Source: Corynebacterium casei LMG S-19264
Lineage (GTDB): Bacteria > Actinomycetota > Actinomycetes > Mycobacteriales > Mycobacteriaceae
Direction: 5' to 3'
Assembly (NCBI RefSeq): GCF_000550785.1
Contig: NZ_CP004350.1
Span: 288,008 to 352,007 of the forward strand
Length of the DNA: 64,000 nucleotides
Of this stretch, positions 56,038 through 64,000 are shown piece after piece. Made by a program: the position numbers and the translations under genes. How positions within the stretch are numbered: the first letter of the stretch is position 1; each line of letters opens with the position of its first letter. Below the pieces are notes generated by a model, which was not told where the DNA came from, did no database searches, and saw nothing but the letters and a program-made list of their open reading frames with translations.

Positions 56038-57309
56038 TTAGGCACCTAACTTCTCAATTGCGGCGAGCAGAACACAGGTAGCCACGCCATCCATGGCCTC
56101 TTCAACTTCTTCCTGTGGTGGCAGGGAAGGCGCTAGGCGGATGTTGCGGTCATTCGGGTCATCATTACCAGGGAAAGCAGAACCAGCCTTGGTCAGCACA
56201 ATGCCGGCGTCCTTGGCCAGTTCCCACACGCGGGAAGCAGTGCCATCAATGACATCCATGGAGATGAAGTAGCCGCCTTCAGGCTTGGTCCAACGTGCAA
56301 CCTCGTATTCGCCCAGTCGTTCTTCCAGGATGTTCTGCACAGCGGTGAACTTCGGCGCAAGGATGCCGGAGTGCTTGCGCATCACAGCACGTACGCCTTC
56401 AGCGGAGCCAAAGTAGTTCGCGTGTGCCAGCTGGTTGAGCTTGTTTGGACCAATACCGCGCGTGTTCGCGATGGACAGGTACCAGTCCAAGTTTGCCTTG
56501 GATGAAGCAAAGAAGGCCACGCCCGCGCCTGCGAAGGTGATCTTCGAAGTTGAAGACATCACCCAGAAGCGGTTCGGATTGCCGGCCTTTTCAGAAATGT
56601 CGAGCACGTCGATGATTTCTGGGAATTCCTCAGTCAGGGTGTGCACGGCGTACGCGTTGTCCCACATGATGCGGAAGTCCGGTGCGGCGGTCTCCATGGA
56701 GGCAAGCTTTTCGATGCTCTCCTTGCTAAACGTCACCCCAGTCGGGTTAGAGAACATTGGAACAGCCCACATGCCCTTAACCGATGGGTCCTTGACCAGT
56801 TCAGCGATAGCGTCAACATCTGGGCCGTCTTCGAGCATTGGCACGGTGACGTTTTCAAAACCGAACTGCTCAGAGATGGTGTGGTGGCGGTCGTAGCCTG
56901 GCACAGGACAAATCCACTTGCGCGCTTCATCCGCGAACCACGGCTGCTGAGAGTCATTGTTGCCGAATGCGCAGGACCAAGACACCAGATCAAATTCCAT
57001 GTTCAAGGAAGAAGAATCAGCAGCCAGCAGTTGCGCTGGGTTCACACCGATTAGCTCGCCCCACAGCTCACGGATATCCGCGATGCCTTCAGCATTTCCG
57101 TAGTTACGCAGGTCCGCGCCGTTCTTGTCCTTGTAGTTGTCCTTACCCGGCAAAGTAAGCAGTTCATCAGCCAAATCCAGCTGCTCAGCGGATGGCTTAC
57201 CGCGGGTGAGGTCAAGCTTGAGGCCCTTGGCCTTGAGCTCTTCATAATTTTTACGAGTGCGGTCAGCTAATTCTTTTAGCTGATCAGAGTCAAGTTCAAG
57301 CAGCGACAT
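56038..57309 (-). CDS. aspT: aspartate aminotransferase, AspT (MocR-like subgroup)
   Basis: A 423-residue fold type I aminotransferase that makes aspartate for the lysine and threonine pathways. It is collinear with C. glutamicum AspT: LKLDLTRGKPSAEQLDLADE, KWICPVPGYDRHHTISEQFG, FSNPTGVTF and the PLP lysine in SSTSKITFAGAG. I use the ATG at 57309 (MSLLELDSDQ); an upstream start adds 21 residues without homology. Confidence 0.94.
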   Translation of the reverse strand: MSLLELDSDQLKELADRTRKNYEELKAKGLKLDLTRGKPSAEQLDLADELLTLPGKDNYKDKNGADLRNYGNAEGIADIRELWGELIGVNPAQLLAADSSSLNMEFDLVSWSCAFGNNDSQQPWFADEARKWICPVPGYDRHHTISEQFGFENVTVPMLEDGPDVDAIAELVKDPSVKGMWAVPMFSNPTGVTFSKESIEKLASMETAAPDFRIMWDNAYAVHTLTEEFPEIIDVLDISEKAGNPNRFWVMSSTSKITFAGAGVAFFASSKANLDWYLSIANTRGIGPNKLNQLAHANYFGSAEGVRAVMRKHSGILAPKFTAVQNILEERLGEYEVARWTKPEGGYFISMDVIDGTASRVWELAKDAGIVLTKAGSAFPGNDDPNDRNIRLAPSLPPQEEVEEAMDGVATCVLLAAIEKLGA

Positions 57310-57461
57310 GAGACGTGCTCGCCTACCTTTCGGTTCTGTATAAGGCCCTATGTGGAGTCCAATAGTAGCCAATTAATACGACCGCTGGGCGCACATCCCC
57401 GCATTTGCGGGCGTCCGTTTTTGCAGGCACCATCAGCGCAAGCCTACCCGATGCAAAACAA

Positions 57462-57502
57462 AAAATCTCGGGCTTCCGCTTTCGCAGTAGCCCGAGATTT
57501 TC
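57462..57502 (-). terminator. terminator of tRNA-Ser(GGA)
   Basis: AAAATCTCGGGCT (57462-57474) pairs with AGCCCGAGATTTT (57489-57501). On the minus strand it directly follows the tRNA and ends in a T run. Confidence 0.88.
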
Positions 57503-57504
57503 TC

Positions 57505-57593
57505 TGGCGGAGGATGTGGGATTTGAACCCACGAGGGGCGTGAGCCCCGCACGCGTTCCAGGCGTGTGACATAGGCCGCTAGTCGAATCCTCC
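57505..57593 (-). tRNA. tRNA-Ser(GGA)
   Basis: An 89-nt class II tRNA: acceptor GGAGGAT/ATCCTCC, encoded CCA, anticodon stem CACGC/GCGTG and loop CTGGAAC with GGA (57559-57557), reading UCC/UCU. It is the fourth serine tRNA in the window. Confidence 0.96.
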
Positions 57594-57811
57594 GAGAAGA
57601 AACATTATCAGCACGGGTAAGTTGAAACAAAATCAGCAGGTCATCACACCTTTCTGCGTTTAAACCACCAACACGAACCGTACATAGTCTTTCTTCAATC
57701 CTTCCGTGGCCTTGTTCCCGTGATGCCGCCCCGCGAGCGCGGCTATTTCCCTTTCTATTTCGGCGCTATTTTCTTCATTTGATATTGAAGCCAACCAAGC
57801 GCTAGGCTCTA

Positions 57812-57907
57812 GGACAGGATTCCGCGTGGCGTACATCCTGTGAACTCCCCCAGGGCAGGAATGCAGCAAGGGTCAGCAGGCTCTGACGGGTGCGCGGGGT
57901 CCCCTTT
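57812..57907 (+). ncRNA. ffs: signal recognition particle RNA (4.5S/small SRP RNA)
   Basis: The conserved apical core of domain IV is visible as CAGGGCAGGAATGCAGCAAG (57851-57870), with internal loops flanked by helices; the 5' half GGCTCTAGGACAGGATTCC and the 3' half TGCGCGGGGTCCCC close the rod. This RNA scaffolds Ffh in membrane targeting. Ends are estimated to within ~5 nt. Confidence 0.85.
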
Positions 57908-58036
57908 AAGTTTTCGGGGTGATTTCAAAGGCACGCATCGGCTGCACCGGAGAACAACAAGACCTGCGTAGTACAACACGACTTCGACAGGGATTTAGAA
58001 AAAGGGTTGATTAGACGCTCAAATTAAATCTTCAAA

Positions 58037-58384
58037 TCAAACCTTCAAAGATTCGGCGTCGAACTCATCTTGTTCCAGCCATTCCAAATGCGGTGGGGTG
58101 TTCATTCCCCACTCTTGGCGCTTGGCCAAGAAAGCTTCCGTGACTTCGGATACTTCATAGCCACCGTCAAAGAGATATTGGCGAAATCCGCGCGGTCCGG
58201 TGTCTTTGATCCACAGCCAGATGTAGTCGAGCAGTGAGTTATCCCCGATCAGGTCTTCGAGTCCTTCGGGGATAAATTGGCGTTCGGTGTCGAGGCGGTC
58301 TTTGAGGTCCTTGTCAAAGAACTCGTACAGATAGTCCATACTCTTGTCGAGTTCGGCGTATTCATAAATTCCCTGCCCATCCAT
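58037..58384 (-). CDS. conserved hypothetical acidic protein
   Basis: A 115-residue acidic, cytoplasmic protein without TM segments (DYLYEFFDKDLKDRLDTERQ; NSLLDYIWLWIKDTGPRGF). No family recognised. It lies 28 nt downstream of the antiporter gene and is probably co-transcribed with it. Confidence 0.65.
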   Translation of the reverse strand: MDGQGIYEYAELDKSMDYLYEFFDKDLKDRLDTERQFIPEGLEDLIGDNSLLDYIWLWIKDTGPRGFRQYLFDGGYEVSEVTEAFLAKRQEWGMNTPPHLEWLEQDEFDAESLKV

Positions 58385-58412
58385 GGCTGCCAGTGTAGCC
58401 AGAAGTGCTGCG

Positions 58413-59975
58413 CTACTTCCGGTCTTTGACTGTTAGCAGCGCGCGGTCGACTTCGCCGAGGATTTCATCCACGATGACAGGGTTAAATTCCCTGGTCTTG
58501 CGCATGCGCAGAAGCTCCGCCTGGGAGGCGAGCAAAGCGACTTCGCGGGCTTTGCTCGCCTCAGTGCGGGCGCGTTTGAGCTTTTCCATACGCACGCCAC
58601 GTTCATCGGAGGAAAGGTCGCCGGCGCCGAGGTTTTCTTCAAACCAGTTATCCACCGCGACAGCGATTTCAGGATCCAGATTGTCGGCGCATTCGCGCAA
58701 GCTTGTCATCGCCGCTTGGCGGGAACGCTCAGAGACGGCAGCACGCATGGCATCCTCAGCAGCCTCGGATTGAGAGCGCAGCGACAGCTGATTCATCAGC
58801 CATGGCAACAGTAGTCCTGGAATCACCATGGTGACCAGCAAGACGGTGAGCGCGATAATCGCAAGCTCGTGGTGATATGCCAGGGTGCCTGTTGGGATGG
58901 ACAAGATCAGCGCTAGTGTCACCAGTCCGCGCATGCCCGACCATGTCATCAGCAGGACTTCCTGCAGCCTGGTTGGGGCGCTGCGCCGCTGATTGGTCTT
59001 TTTGTTGATGAGGCAGACAATGTACATCCACACCCCGCGAATCACGATGGCAACCAGTGACAAACCGACGCCCACGAACACGGAATGCCAGAGATCTGAG
59101 CCGACCTCACCAATTGCGTCACGCACGGACATGCCAATGAGACCAAAAGCGACGCCGGTAAAAAGCAACTCAGCTGTCTCCCAGAAGTTCTGCCCCGAAG
59201 AGCGGTCCTCCGCCATCAAAGGTGCGCGGGAGCTGAGCTCAATCGCGGCGACCACCACGGCAATCACGCCGGATGCTTCCAAATACTCCGCGGTGATGTA
59301 GGTACCGAATGGCACCACCCAGGTCAGGGCATTACGCGCGGTGGAGTCATCAATGTGCTTCATAAACCACGCTGCTACCAAACCGATGACCAAACCCAGC
59401 ACCGCGGCCACGACAGACGAGTACACGAAGTTCATAACGCCGCTGGCTACAGATAAGTCATTGCCCTCCGTAATCGCGAACAGCGCCAGGTGGAACAACA
59501 CGATGGAGGCGGCATCATTGAAAAGCCCCTCGGTCTGCAGCGAGGTGGTAATGCGGTGCGGAATACCTGCCGGTTCCGCCACGGCTTCCACCGCTACCGG
59601 GTCTGGTGGTGCGATAGCAGCACCAATCAAAATGGCGCCCGCCAGACCGATTCCTGGCAGCCAGTACCATGCAGCCAAGCCCACGCCGGCGGTGGTGAGA
59701 ATCACCAAAACGACAGAGAGCAGCACGATAGTTCGCCATTGCTCCCGAATCACGCCCCATGAGGTGCGCCGCGCCAATGCCCATAACAGTGGCGGTAGGA
59801 AGATAGGAAGAATCAGCTCCGAGGGCACCGTGAACGTAGTGAAACCCGGGATAAAGACCACCACGGTGGTAACCAGCGTCAGTAGCGCCGGCCATGGCAA
59901 ACCGGTTCTGTTGCCCAAAGCAACTGAGAATACTGTGGCAAACAGCAGCCCAGTCAGGATCATTAAAACGTCCAT
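58413..59975 (-). CDS. Na+/H+ antiporter, CPA1 (NhaP-like)
   Basis: A 520-residue cation:proton antiporter with ~12 TM segments and a ~110-residue charged C-terminal tail. The ion-binding motif is IAPPDPVAVEAVAEPAGIPH, followed by EGLFNDAASIVLFH (conserved ND in TM5-6), and TWSGMRGLVTLALILS is a late conserved block. It exports Na+ or K+ for pH and salt homeostasis. Confidence 0.92.
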   Translation of the reverse strand: MDVLMILTGLLFATVFSVALGNRTGLPWPALLTLVTTVVVFIPGFTTFTVPSELILPIFLPPLLWALARRTSWGVIREQWRTIVLLSVVLVILTTAGVGLAAWYWLPGIGLAGAILIGAAIAPPDPVAVEAVAEPAGIPHRITTSLQTEGLFNDAASIVLFHLALFAITEGNDLSVASGVMNFVYSSVVAAVLGLVIGLVAAWFMKHIDDSTARNALTWVVPFGTYITAEYLEASGVIAVVVAAIELSSRAPLMAEDRSSGQNFWETAELLFTGVAFGLIGMSVRDAIGEVGSDLWHSVFVGVGLSLVAIVIRGVWMYIVCLINKKTNQRRSAPTRLQEVLLMTWSGMRGLVTLALILSIPTGTLAYHHELAIIALTVLLVTMVIPGLLLPWLMNQLSLRSQSEAAEDAMRAAVSERSRQAAMTSLRECADNLDPEIAVAVDNWFEENLGAGDLSSDERGVRMEKLKRARTEASKAREVALLASQAELLRMRKTREFNPVIVDEILGEVDRALLTVKDRK

Positions 59976-60031
59976 GTGTGTATCCCTTTATATGGATCGG
60001 TGAGGCCTGTTTTGAGGCTTGGCGTGGTGGA

Positions 60032-61051
60032 CTAGCTCGGGTTGGCCCAGGTAAATGGGCTGCGTGCGGCATCGGTTGCCGCAAACTCGACCGGGTCAAA
60101 TGCCTCTTTTAGCCCTTCCGCCGTGGTGATGCCGTTATAACCAAGGGAGCGGGATAGCTGCCCGATGACGGTTTCAATTGAAGAATCCTCCAGCAGCTCA
60201 CGCAAGGTCACCGCACCATCACGCTTGGCCAGGCGCTGGCCTGCAGAGTTAAGAACCAGCGGGACATGCACATAATTTGGGACGTCATAGCCCAACAATG
60301 TGGCTAAATACCCCTGCCGTGGCGCGGAGGACAACAGGTCATCACCGCGTACGACTTGGTCAATACCTTGGTCACCGTCATCAACCACCACTGCCAGGTT
60401 ATATGCCCAGTCCGAACCCAGCGGGCCAATCTGATTCGCGTTGCCGCCACGACGCAAAATCATGTCATCGACATCGCCGGTGTACTCTCCCAACAATTCA
60501 TCATGGACCGTAAAACTGGACACCTCGGCGCGCAGGCGAAGGGCGGGGACGCGGGAGGTATCGGCAAGCAATGCTCGCTTTTCTTCCCTTTCAGCATCGC
60601 TTAAATCGCGACATGTGCCCGAATATTGCCCCGGAATGGCATGCGGTGCGCGCGCTGCTTCCTGGATATCCTTGCGCGAGCAATAACACTCATAGTGCGG
60701 TAGCTTCGCCAGCGCGGCCTCATAAGCACCGTAGCGATCATGCTGGTAGATGACCTTCGTATCCCACTCAATACCCAATGCCGCAAGATCATCGAGCTGA
60801 CGCTGTGCCGATTCCATGGAAGAGCGCTGCTGATCAATATCTTCCACCCGCATCAGGAACTGCCGGCCGGTACTGCGCGCAAACAACCACGCCAACACAG
60901 CAGTGCGTAGATTTCCAAAATGCAGATCACCAGAAGGGCTCGGCGCATAGCGGCCAGCGCCAGTGCCAGAGCTGGTGCCGGTGCGCGAGTTCGGCCTGTG
61001 CTCGTGCCCGGCGCCATGAGGTTGAGATTTGTTGTGTGGCGGATTTTCCAT
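60032..61051 (-). CDS. gluQ: glutamyl-Q tRNA(Asp) synthetase
   Basis: A 339-residue paralogue of the GluRS catalytic core that attaches glutamate to queuosine-34 of tRNA-Asp. The HIGH-like region is [19 protein letters not shown] (~35-53), the zinc ligands include Cys122/Cys124 and the later SGTCRD, and the KMSKS-like loop reads LAKRDGAV. The anticodon-binding domain of GluRS is absent. It starts 30 nt in from the divergent queuosine-precursor transporter gene, so their 5' regions are shared. Confidence 0.92.
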   Translation of the reverse strand: MENPPHNKSQPHGAGHEHRPNSRTGTSSGTGAGRYAPSPSGDLHFGNLRTAVLAWLFARSTGRQFLMRVEDIDQQRSSMESAQRQLDDLAALGIEWDTKVIYQHDRYGAYEAALAKLPHYECYCSRKDIQEAARAPHAIPGQYSGTCRDLSDAEREEKRALLADTSRVPALRLRAEVSSFTVHDELLGEYTGDVDDMILRRGGNANQIGPLGSDWAYNLAVVVDDGDQGIDQVVRGDDLLSSAPRQGYLATLLGYDVPNYVHVPLVLNSAGQRLAKRDGAVTLRELLEDSSIETVIGQLSRSLGYNGITTAEGLKEAFDPVEFAATDAARSPFTWANPS

Positions 61052-61081
61052 AATTTCCAGGTTACGACTCCAAGTGCGAAG

Positions 61082-61789
61082 ATGTATTCCATGACAAGTA
61101 AATCGGCAACCGCAACCGCTGAAAATGGCGGCGAGAGCATCCGATTCATCCCGGTACAGTCCACTCTGTATCCGTGGTTGGTCACGGTGTTTGTCGTCGT
61201 CTTCCTCATTTCCAACATCAACGCCACCAAAGGCGTGGAACTTGGCCCTCTGATCACAGACGGCGCATTTTTCTTATTCCCTCTGGCCTATATCGTCGGC
61301 GACGTCCTGGCTGAGTGCTACGGCTTTAAATCGACCCGGCGCGCTATCTACATAGGCTTTTGCATGGCGCTTTTGGCCGTGGTGTGTTTCTATATCGCTA
61401 TTTGGCTGCCTGCGGCAAGCTTCTATGAAGGCCAAGAAGCCTTCGCTGCGACCTTAGGCCTGGTGCCACAAATTGTTCTGGCTTCTCTGGCGGGCTACCT
61501 GGTGGGCCAGCTGCTCAACGCCTGGATCATGAACACGATGAAGAAACGTTCTGGCGAAGGCGGTTTGAAGACCCGCTTGATTGCCTCGACCGTTGTTGGT
61601 GAATTTGGCGACACTTTGCTGTTTTGCGCCATCGCCGCGTCCGTCATCGGTGTCGACTCCGTCGGCGGCTTCATCAACTACGTCGCCGTGGGCTTTTTCT
61701 GGAAGACACTCATTGAAATTGTGCTCTTGCCGGTGACCACCCGAGTGATCGCCTGGGTGAAAAAGCGCGAAGATTACGTTCCGGTGTGA
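61082..61789 (+). CDS. queuosine precursor transporter (YhhQ/VUT family)
   Basis: A 235-residue protein with six to seven TM segments: [40 protein letters not shown] (the family hallmark with acidic residues) and [13 protein letters not shown]. The family imports preQ0/preQ1 or queuine. ATG at 61082 or 61091; a longer frame from 60920 would overlap gluQ and is not supported. It pairs divergently with gluQ, which acts on queuosine tRNA. Confidence 0.88.
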   Translation: MYSMTSKSATATAENGGESIRFIPVQSTLYPWLVTVFVVVFLISNINATKGVELGPLITDGAFFLFPLAYIVGDVLAECYGFKSTRRAIYIGFCMALLAVVCFYIAIWLPAASFYEGQEAFAATLGLVPQIVLASLAGYLVGQLLNAWIMNTMKKRSGEGGLKTRLIASTVVGEFGDTLLFCAIAASVIGVDSVGGFINYVAVGFFWKTLIEIVLLPVTTRVIAWVKKREDYVPV

Positions 61790-62262
61790 ATAAATTCTGG
61801 CAATGTTCTGAGCTAAAAGTACAAGAAGTGCTCAGTGATGTGCTTCCTCCAAATATTCACCAGATTCGACATGCCGTTTCGGTCGAGTTGCCATGGGCAT
61901 TTCGGATAGCTGGTATCGCTTGAATGTCGGCGCATCCCCCCTCACAGAAACCATACTCGACCACTATGAAGGCTAATAGCAATCGCCACTATCCCGATAA
62001 TCGGAAAGCACCGGCCGATATCCCAGCATTTTAGAGCCAATACCAATTTCGCAATCACCGCTGGCCAAACGTTGGAACCTCGCTAAATAAGTGACCTAGA
62101 ACGCTTGACGGCGCCACACCGATTGAATAACATGCAACTTAGAATGGACTAACCTCAATCGAAAGTTTGACTCAGTATACGTCTCGCAGCCCTACACTGC
62201 CGCGGCAAGTTAGCGAACCAGCTCATCCGATCTCATAAATTCACATTCAAGGGGGCAATGCC
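61790..62262. other. AT-richer intergenic region, no supported gene
   Basis: A short plus-strand frame (GTG 61786 to TGA near 61922, ~44 residues) overlaps the previous stop as GTGA but has no recognisable features. A TACACT hexamer at 62193-62198 is a possible -10 for the secreted-protein gene at 62263. Otherwise I see nothing. Confidence 0.35.
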
Positions 62263-62847
62263 ATGAAAAAGCTCTTCACTTCTATATCGGCGCTTGTATT
62301 AATCACTATGTACTCGCCAATTTTTGCGAGCGCTCAAACCGATGAGTACCGCACAACATCACCCGGGCTCACCACAGCAGACGGGCTCCACCAGATAATT
62401 GATGGTGGCGAAACACAAAGCGATGATCCAACCGGATACAATTACGTTCCCGAGGATACAGATGCTTCAGGGAGCCTGATCCGGCCACTCAGCGCATCGG
62501 GCTACCAGCCTATCAACGGCTTTTCATTCACATTCAGAGGAAATACTTTCCACGTAACTACAGGCGAACTTCAACATAGAATCATTGGTTCTGGAAATTA
62601 CATCCAGTCGGAAGGCTCTCAATATCGTGTACCTTCAACGATCTGCAATTGGAGAGTTGATTATCAGAATCGTACCGGAAGCCGAATTCACCGGACTTTT
62701 GTGGGTTCTAAGCACATTGGATGCAGCTTCGGAGCAGCTGCGGACACTGGACCCCAGAATGTTTACGTGCAGTCCGGCTCAAAGCAATGTGCGCGCCTTT
62801 TCGTCGCAGACCAATACCGTGGCGAGCAGTGCCACAATATAGGATAA
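62263..62847 (+). CDS. secreted protein of unknown function
   Basis: A 194-residue protein with a clear signal peptide (MKKLFTSISALVLITMYSPI, cleavage likely after FASA near residue 24). The mature part of ~170 residues has four cysteines in two pairs (STICNW/IGCSFG and KQCARL/EQCHNIG), suggesting two disulfides, and a Gly/Ser/Thr-rich composition. The ribosome site AAGGGGG is 8 nt upstream. I recognise no family. Codon use and AT content differ from the housekeeping genes nearby, and it sits next to an IS element, which hints at acquisition. Confidence 0.75.
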   Translation: MKKLFTSISALVLITMYSPIFASAQTDEYRTTSPGLTTADGLHQIIDGGETQSDDPTGYNYVPEDTDASGSLIRPLSASGYQPINGFSFTFRGNTFHVTTGELQHRIIGSGNYIQSEGSQYRVPSTICNWRVDYQNRTGSRIHRTFVGSKHIGCSFGAAADTGPQNVYVQSGSKQCARLFVADQYRGEQCHNIG

Positions 62848-62850
62848 ATT

Positions 62851-63117
62851 ATGCGAATCATCTTATTATTATGTGAGATATTCTCGCTGACTGTAGCAAG
62901 CGTCGCTTTTGTCATGGCATTCAATGAACTACACGGCGCTCGCCTGTCACTGGAGGCAGGCAGTGATCCTAGCGAAGCATTTCGATTGATTGATCAAGCT
63001 CACAGCATGCTCACGGTCGCAGCCATATTAGGCGGAATATTCTTGGTGCTTTTTATAATCAGACTGGTTCGGTATTCCGCAGAAGCCTTGGAACGCAAAC
63101 GCGCTATAGCTGTTTGA
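62851..63117 (+). CDS. small two-TM membrane protein
   Basis: An 88-residue protein with TM segments at ~4-25 (LLCEIFSLTVASVAFVMAF) and ~52-75 (SMLTVAAILGGIFLVLFIIR) joined by an acidic extracellular loop, and a basic C-terminus (ALERKRAIAV). It starts 3 nt after the secreted-protein stop, so the two form one operon and may work together. No family recognised. Confidence 0.65.
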   Translation: MRIILLLCEIFSLTVASVAFVMAFNELHGARLSLEAGSDPSEAFRLIDQAHSMLTVAAILGGIFLVLFIIRLVRYSAEALERKRAIAV

Positions 63118-63232
63118 TGGTGCTTCATCCTGCTGAAGTACCTATCGAGGCAAGGGCTTGAACTAAAAAGTCTCATCCAACCCGGAAGCGTCATTTTGCT
63201 TCCGGTGTAAATAACTCCCGCCCCGTATGTGA

Positions 63233-64000
63233 GGCCTATATGCCAAAAGTGGTGTCTGGCGGCGTGTCGGGGTGGGATGTTTAGCGGATGGTTCCTTTTC
63301 TGATTCCTACTGAGTGGTTGTATTCGGTTGGGATAGCATTGTCGTAGAGGGCTGGCCTTCCGGTTTCGTGGTTGGTGTGGTTCTCGGTGTGGGTTAAGAC
63401 GTGGACTTTGGCGAGTTGGTCTTTTCCCCAGTTCTGCTGTCTGGCGATCTTGCGTGGGTCGCCAGGCAGTGGTGTTTTGTTGTAGAGCCACCATTCGAGC
63501 ATTTTTCTTTGCCGTTCCCCGCCGCGCCCGCGGTGGCAGCGAGCGATGAATTTCAGTTGCGAGTTGATGCCGCCTTCTAGTCTGTTGGTATTTGATGCCC
63601 AAGATTCTTTGTCTATCGCTTGTTTTGGTGGGGTGAGGTAGATAAATAGGTGTCCCTTTTTGTGCAGGTTAGTCAGCGAGTTATAGGCGCTGCGGACTCT
63701 GCGGTGGGTGAATTCATAGCGTTTGCCGGTGCGGTTTATTTCTGGGGGCAAGGGGGTTTTCTCGTTGAGGAAATCGTGGTGTTTGATTCCATATTTGTGG
63801 AGGTCGACGGCCCATTTTCGGGCTTGTTGCACGGTTTCTCTGCTTGTTAGTTCTAAGGCGAGATTATAGATTTCGCGTCCGGCTTCGGTCCGTGGCCGGG
63901 AGGTGACGTAGCGGCGAACAACTCGTTGGGCGTGGATGAGGCAGCGTTGGATCAAGGTGCTAGGCCAGAGCTTTTTGATGGCGGCTTGAGCACCTTGTCC
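63233..64000 (-). mobile_element. IS1249-type insertion sequence (copy 2, runs off window)
   Basis: The left terminal repeat GGCCTATATGCCAAAAGTGG begins at 63233 and the sequence follows copy 1 (13859 onward) at a constant offset of 49,374 bp with roughly ten substitutions by eye over 768 bp. The other end and the target duplication lie outside the window. Confidence 0.93.
63281..64000 (-). CDS. IS1249-type transposase (copy 2), 5' part outside window
   Basis: The C-terminal 239 residues of the transposase, uninterrupted. Compared with copy 1 it has GDPRK for DDPRK, NRLEGG for NSLEGG, LFIYLT for LFTYLT and YGIKHH for YGLKHH. The NRLEGG change sits beside the catalytic Glu. Open at the window edge. 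Confidence 0.9.
   Translation of the reverse strand, partial: GQGAQAAIKKLWPSTLIQRCLIHAQRVVRRYVTSRPRTEAGREIYNLALELTSRETVQQARKWAVDLHKYGIKHHDFLNEKTPLPPEINRTGKRYEFTHRRVRSAYNSLTNLHKKGHLFIYLTPPKQAIDKESWASNTNRLEGGINSQLKFIARCHRGRGGERQRKMLEWWLYNKTPLPGDPRKIARQQNWGKDQLAKVHVLTHTENHTNHETGRPALYDNAIPTEYNHSVGIRKGTIR

Noticed and set aside
57660..57869. 69-codon minus-strand ORF across the SRP RNA
   Set aside because: It overlaps the conserved SRP RNA core and lacks a ribosome site.

Overview
The window is chromosomal DNA of a Corynebacterium (mycolic-acid actinobacterium). The case rests on gene content and order: lysC-asd, leuA next to a dnaQ-like gene, murT-gatD, recR-ybaB-dnaX-aspT, katA beside an ECF sigma factor gene and pdxR-pdxS are groupings typical of the genus. 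An arabinogalactan-type Wzm/Wzt exporter sits beside a cysteine-desulfurase-like gene and a quinone oxidoreductase gene (the Rv3777-Rv3783 grouping of mycobacteria). The lysC gene has the internal second start known from C. glutamicum. Many genes show a -10 hexamer 6-7 nt before the start codon, as expected for the leaderless transcripts common in corynebacteria.

Layout. 1-3.7 kb: cell-wall polysaccharide exporter, a desulfurase-like protein and a quinone oxidoreductase. 3.8-8.3 kb: tRNA-Ser(UGA), an overlapping molybdenum-cofactor operon (moeA-moaB-moaE-moeB) with a divergent moaD, a small membrane protein and tRNA-Ser(GCU). 8.3-13.8 kb: a gene-poor stretch with a 39-residue porin-like peptide gene and a decayed lipoprotein gene, then mgtE, a dicarboxylate transporter and tRNA-Arg(ACG). 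13.86-15.25 kb: a complete IS1249-type element with an 8-bp target duplication. 15.4-21.8 kb: a membrane acyltransferase, pdxR/pdxS with PdxR operators, tyrA, tadA with its partner gene, csbD and tRNA-Ser(CGA). 21.9-26.4 kb: a DUF218 protein, a PAP2 phosphatase gene broken by two frameshifts, a half-size solute-binding lipoprotein, a cation-efflux protein and an SDR enzyme. 26.5-31.4 kb: a scar where an intact IS3-family element has removed the 5' ends of both a PLP-decarboxylase fusion gene and an IS256-family transposase gene; the latter element in turn cut off an AbiEi-type antitoxin gene. 31.5-45 kb: a YhgE-like protein, catalase, sigC, a YkvI-like transporter, asd-lysC, a DMT transporter, a GT-C mannosyltransferase and leuA behind a leucine leader peptide. 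45-57.6 kb: a degenerate DnaQ-like protein, MurT/GatD, an ABC exporter, recR-ybaB, dnaX, a small gene with an apparent ATT start, aspT and tRNA-Ser(GGA). 57.8-63.1 kb: SRP RNA, a small hypothetical gene, a Na+/H+ antiporter, gluQ divergent from a queuosine-precursor transporter, and a two-gene secreted/membrane unit. From 63.23 kb a second, direct-repeat IS1249 copy runs off the window.

Functional threads. These are envelope biogenesis (Wzm/Wzt, MurT/GatD, GT-C mannosyltransferase, the porin-like peptide), amino-acid and cofactor synthesis (aspartate family, leucine, tyrosine, PLP, Moco) and tRNA decoding and modification (four tRNA-Ser isoacceptors covering all six Ser codons, TadA, GluQ with a Q-precursor transporter). 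The accessory signal is IS-driven erosion plus several frameshifted genes. I found no CRISPR array, prophage or intact defence island. The most novel-looking items are the 39-aa peptide gene, the truncated FAD/PLP fusion gene, the half-size binding protein and the secreted/membrane pair at 62.3-63.1 kb.
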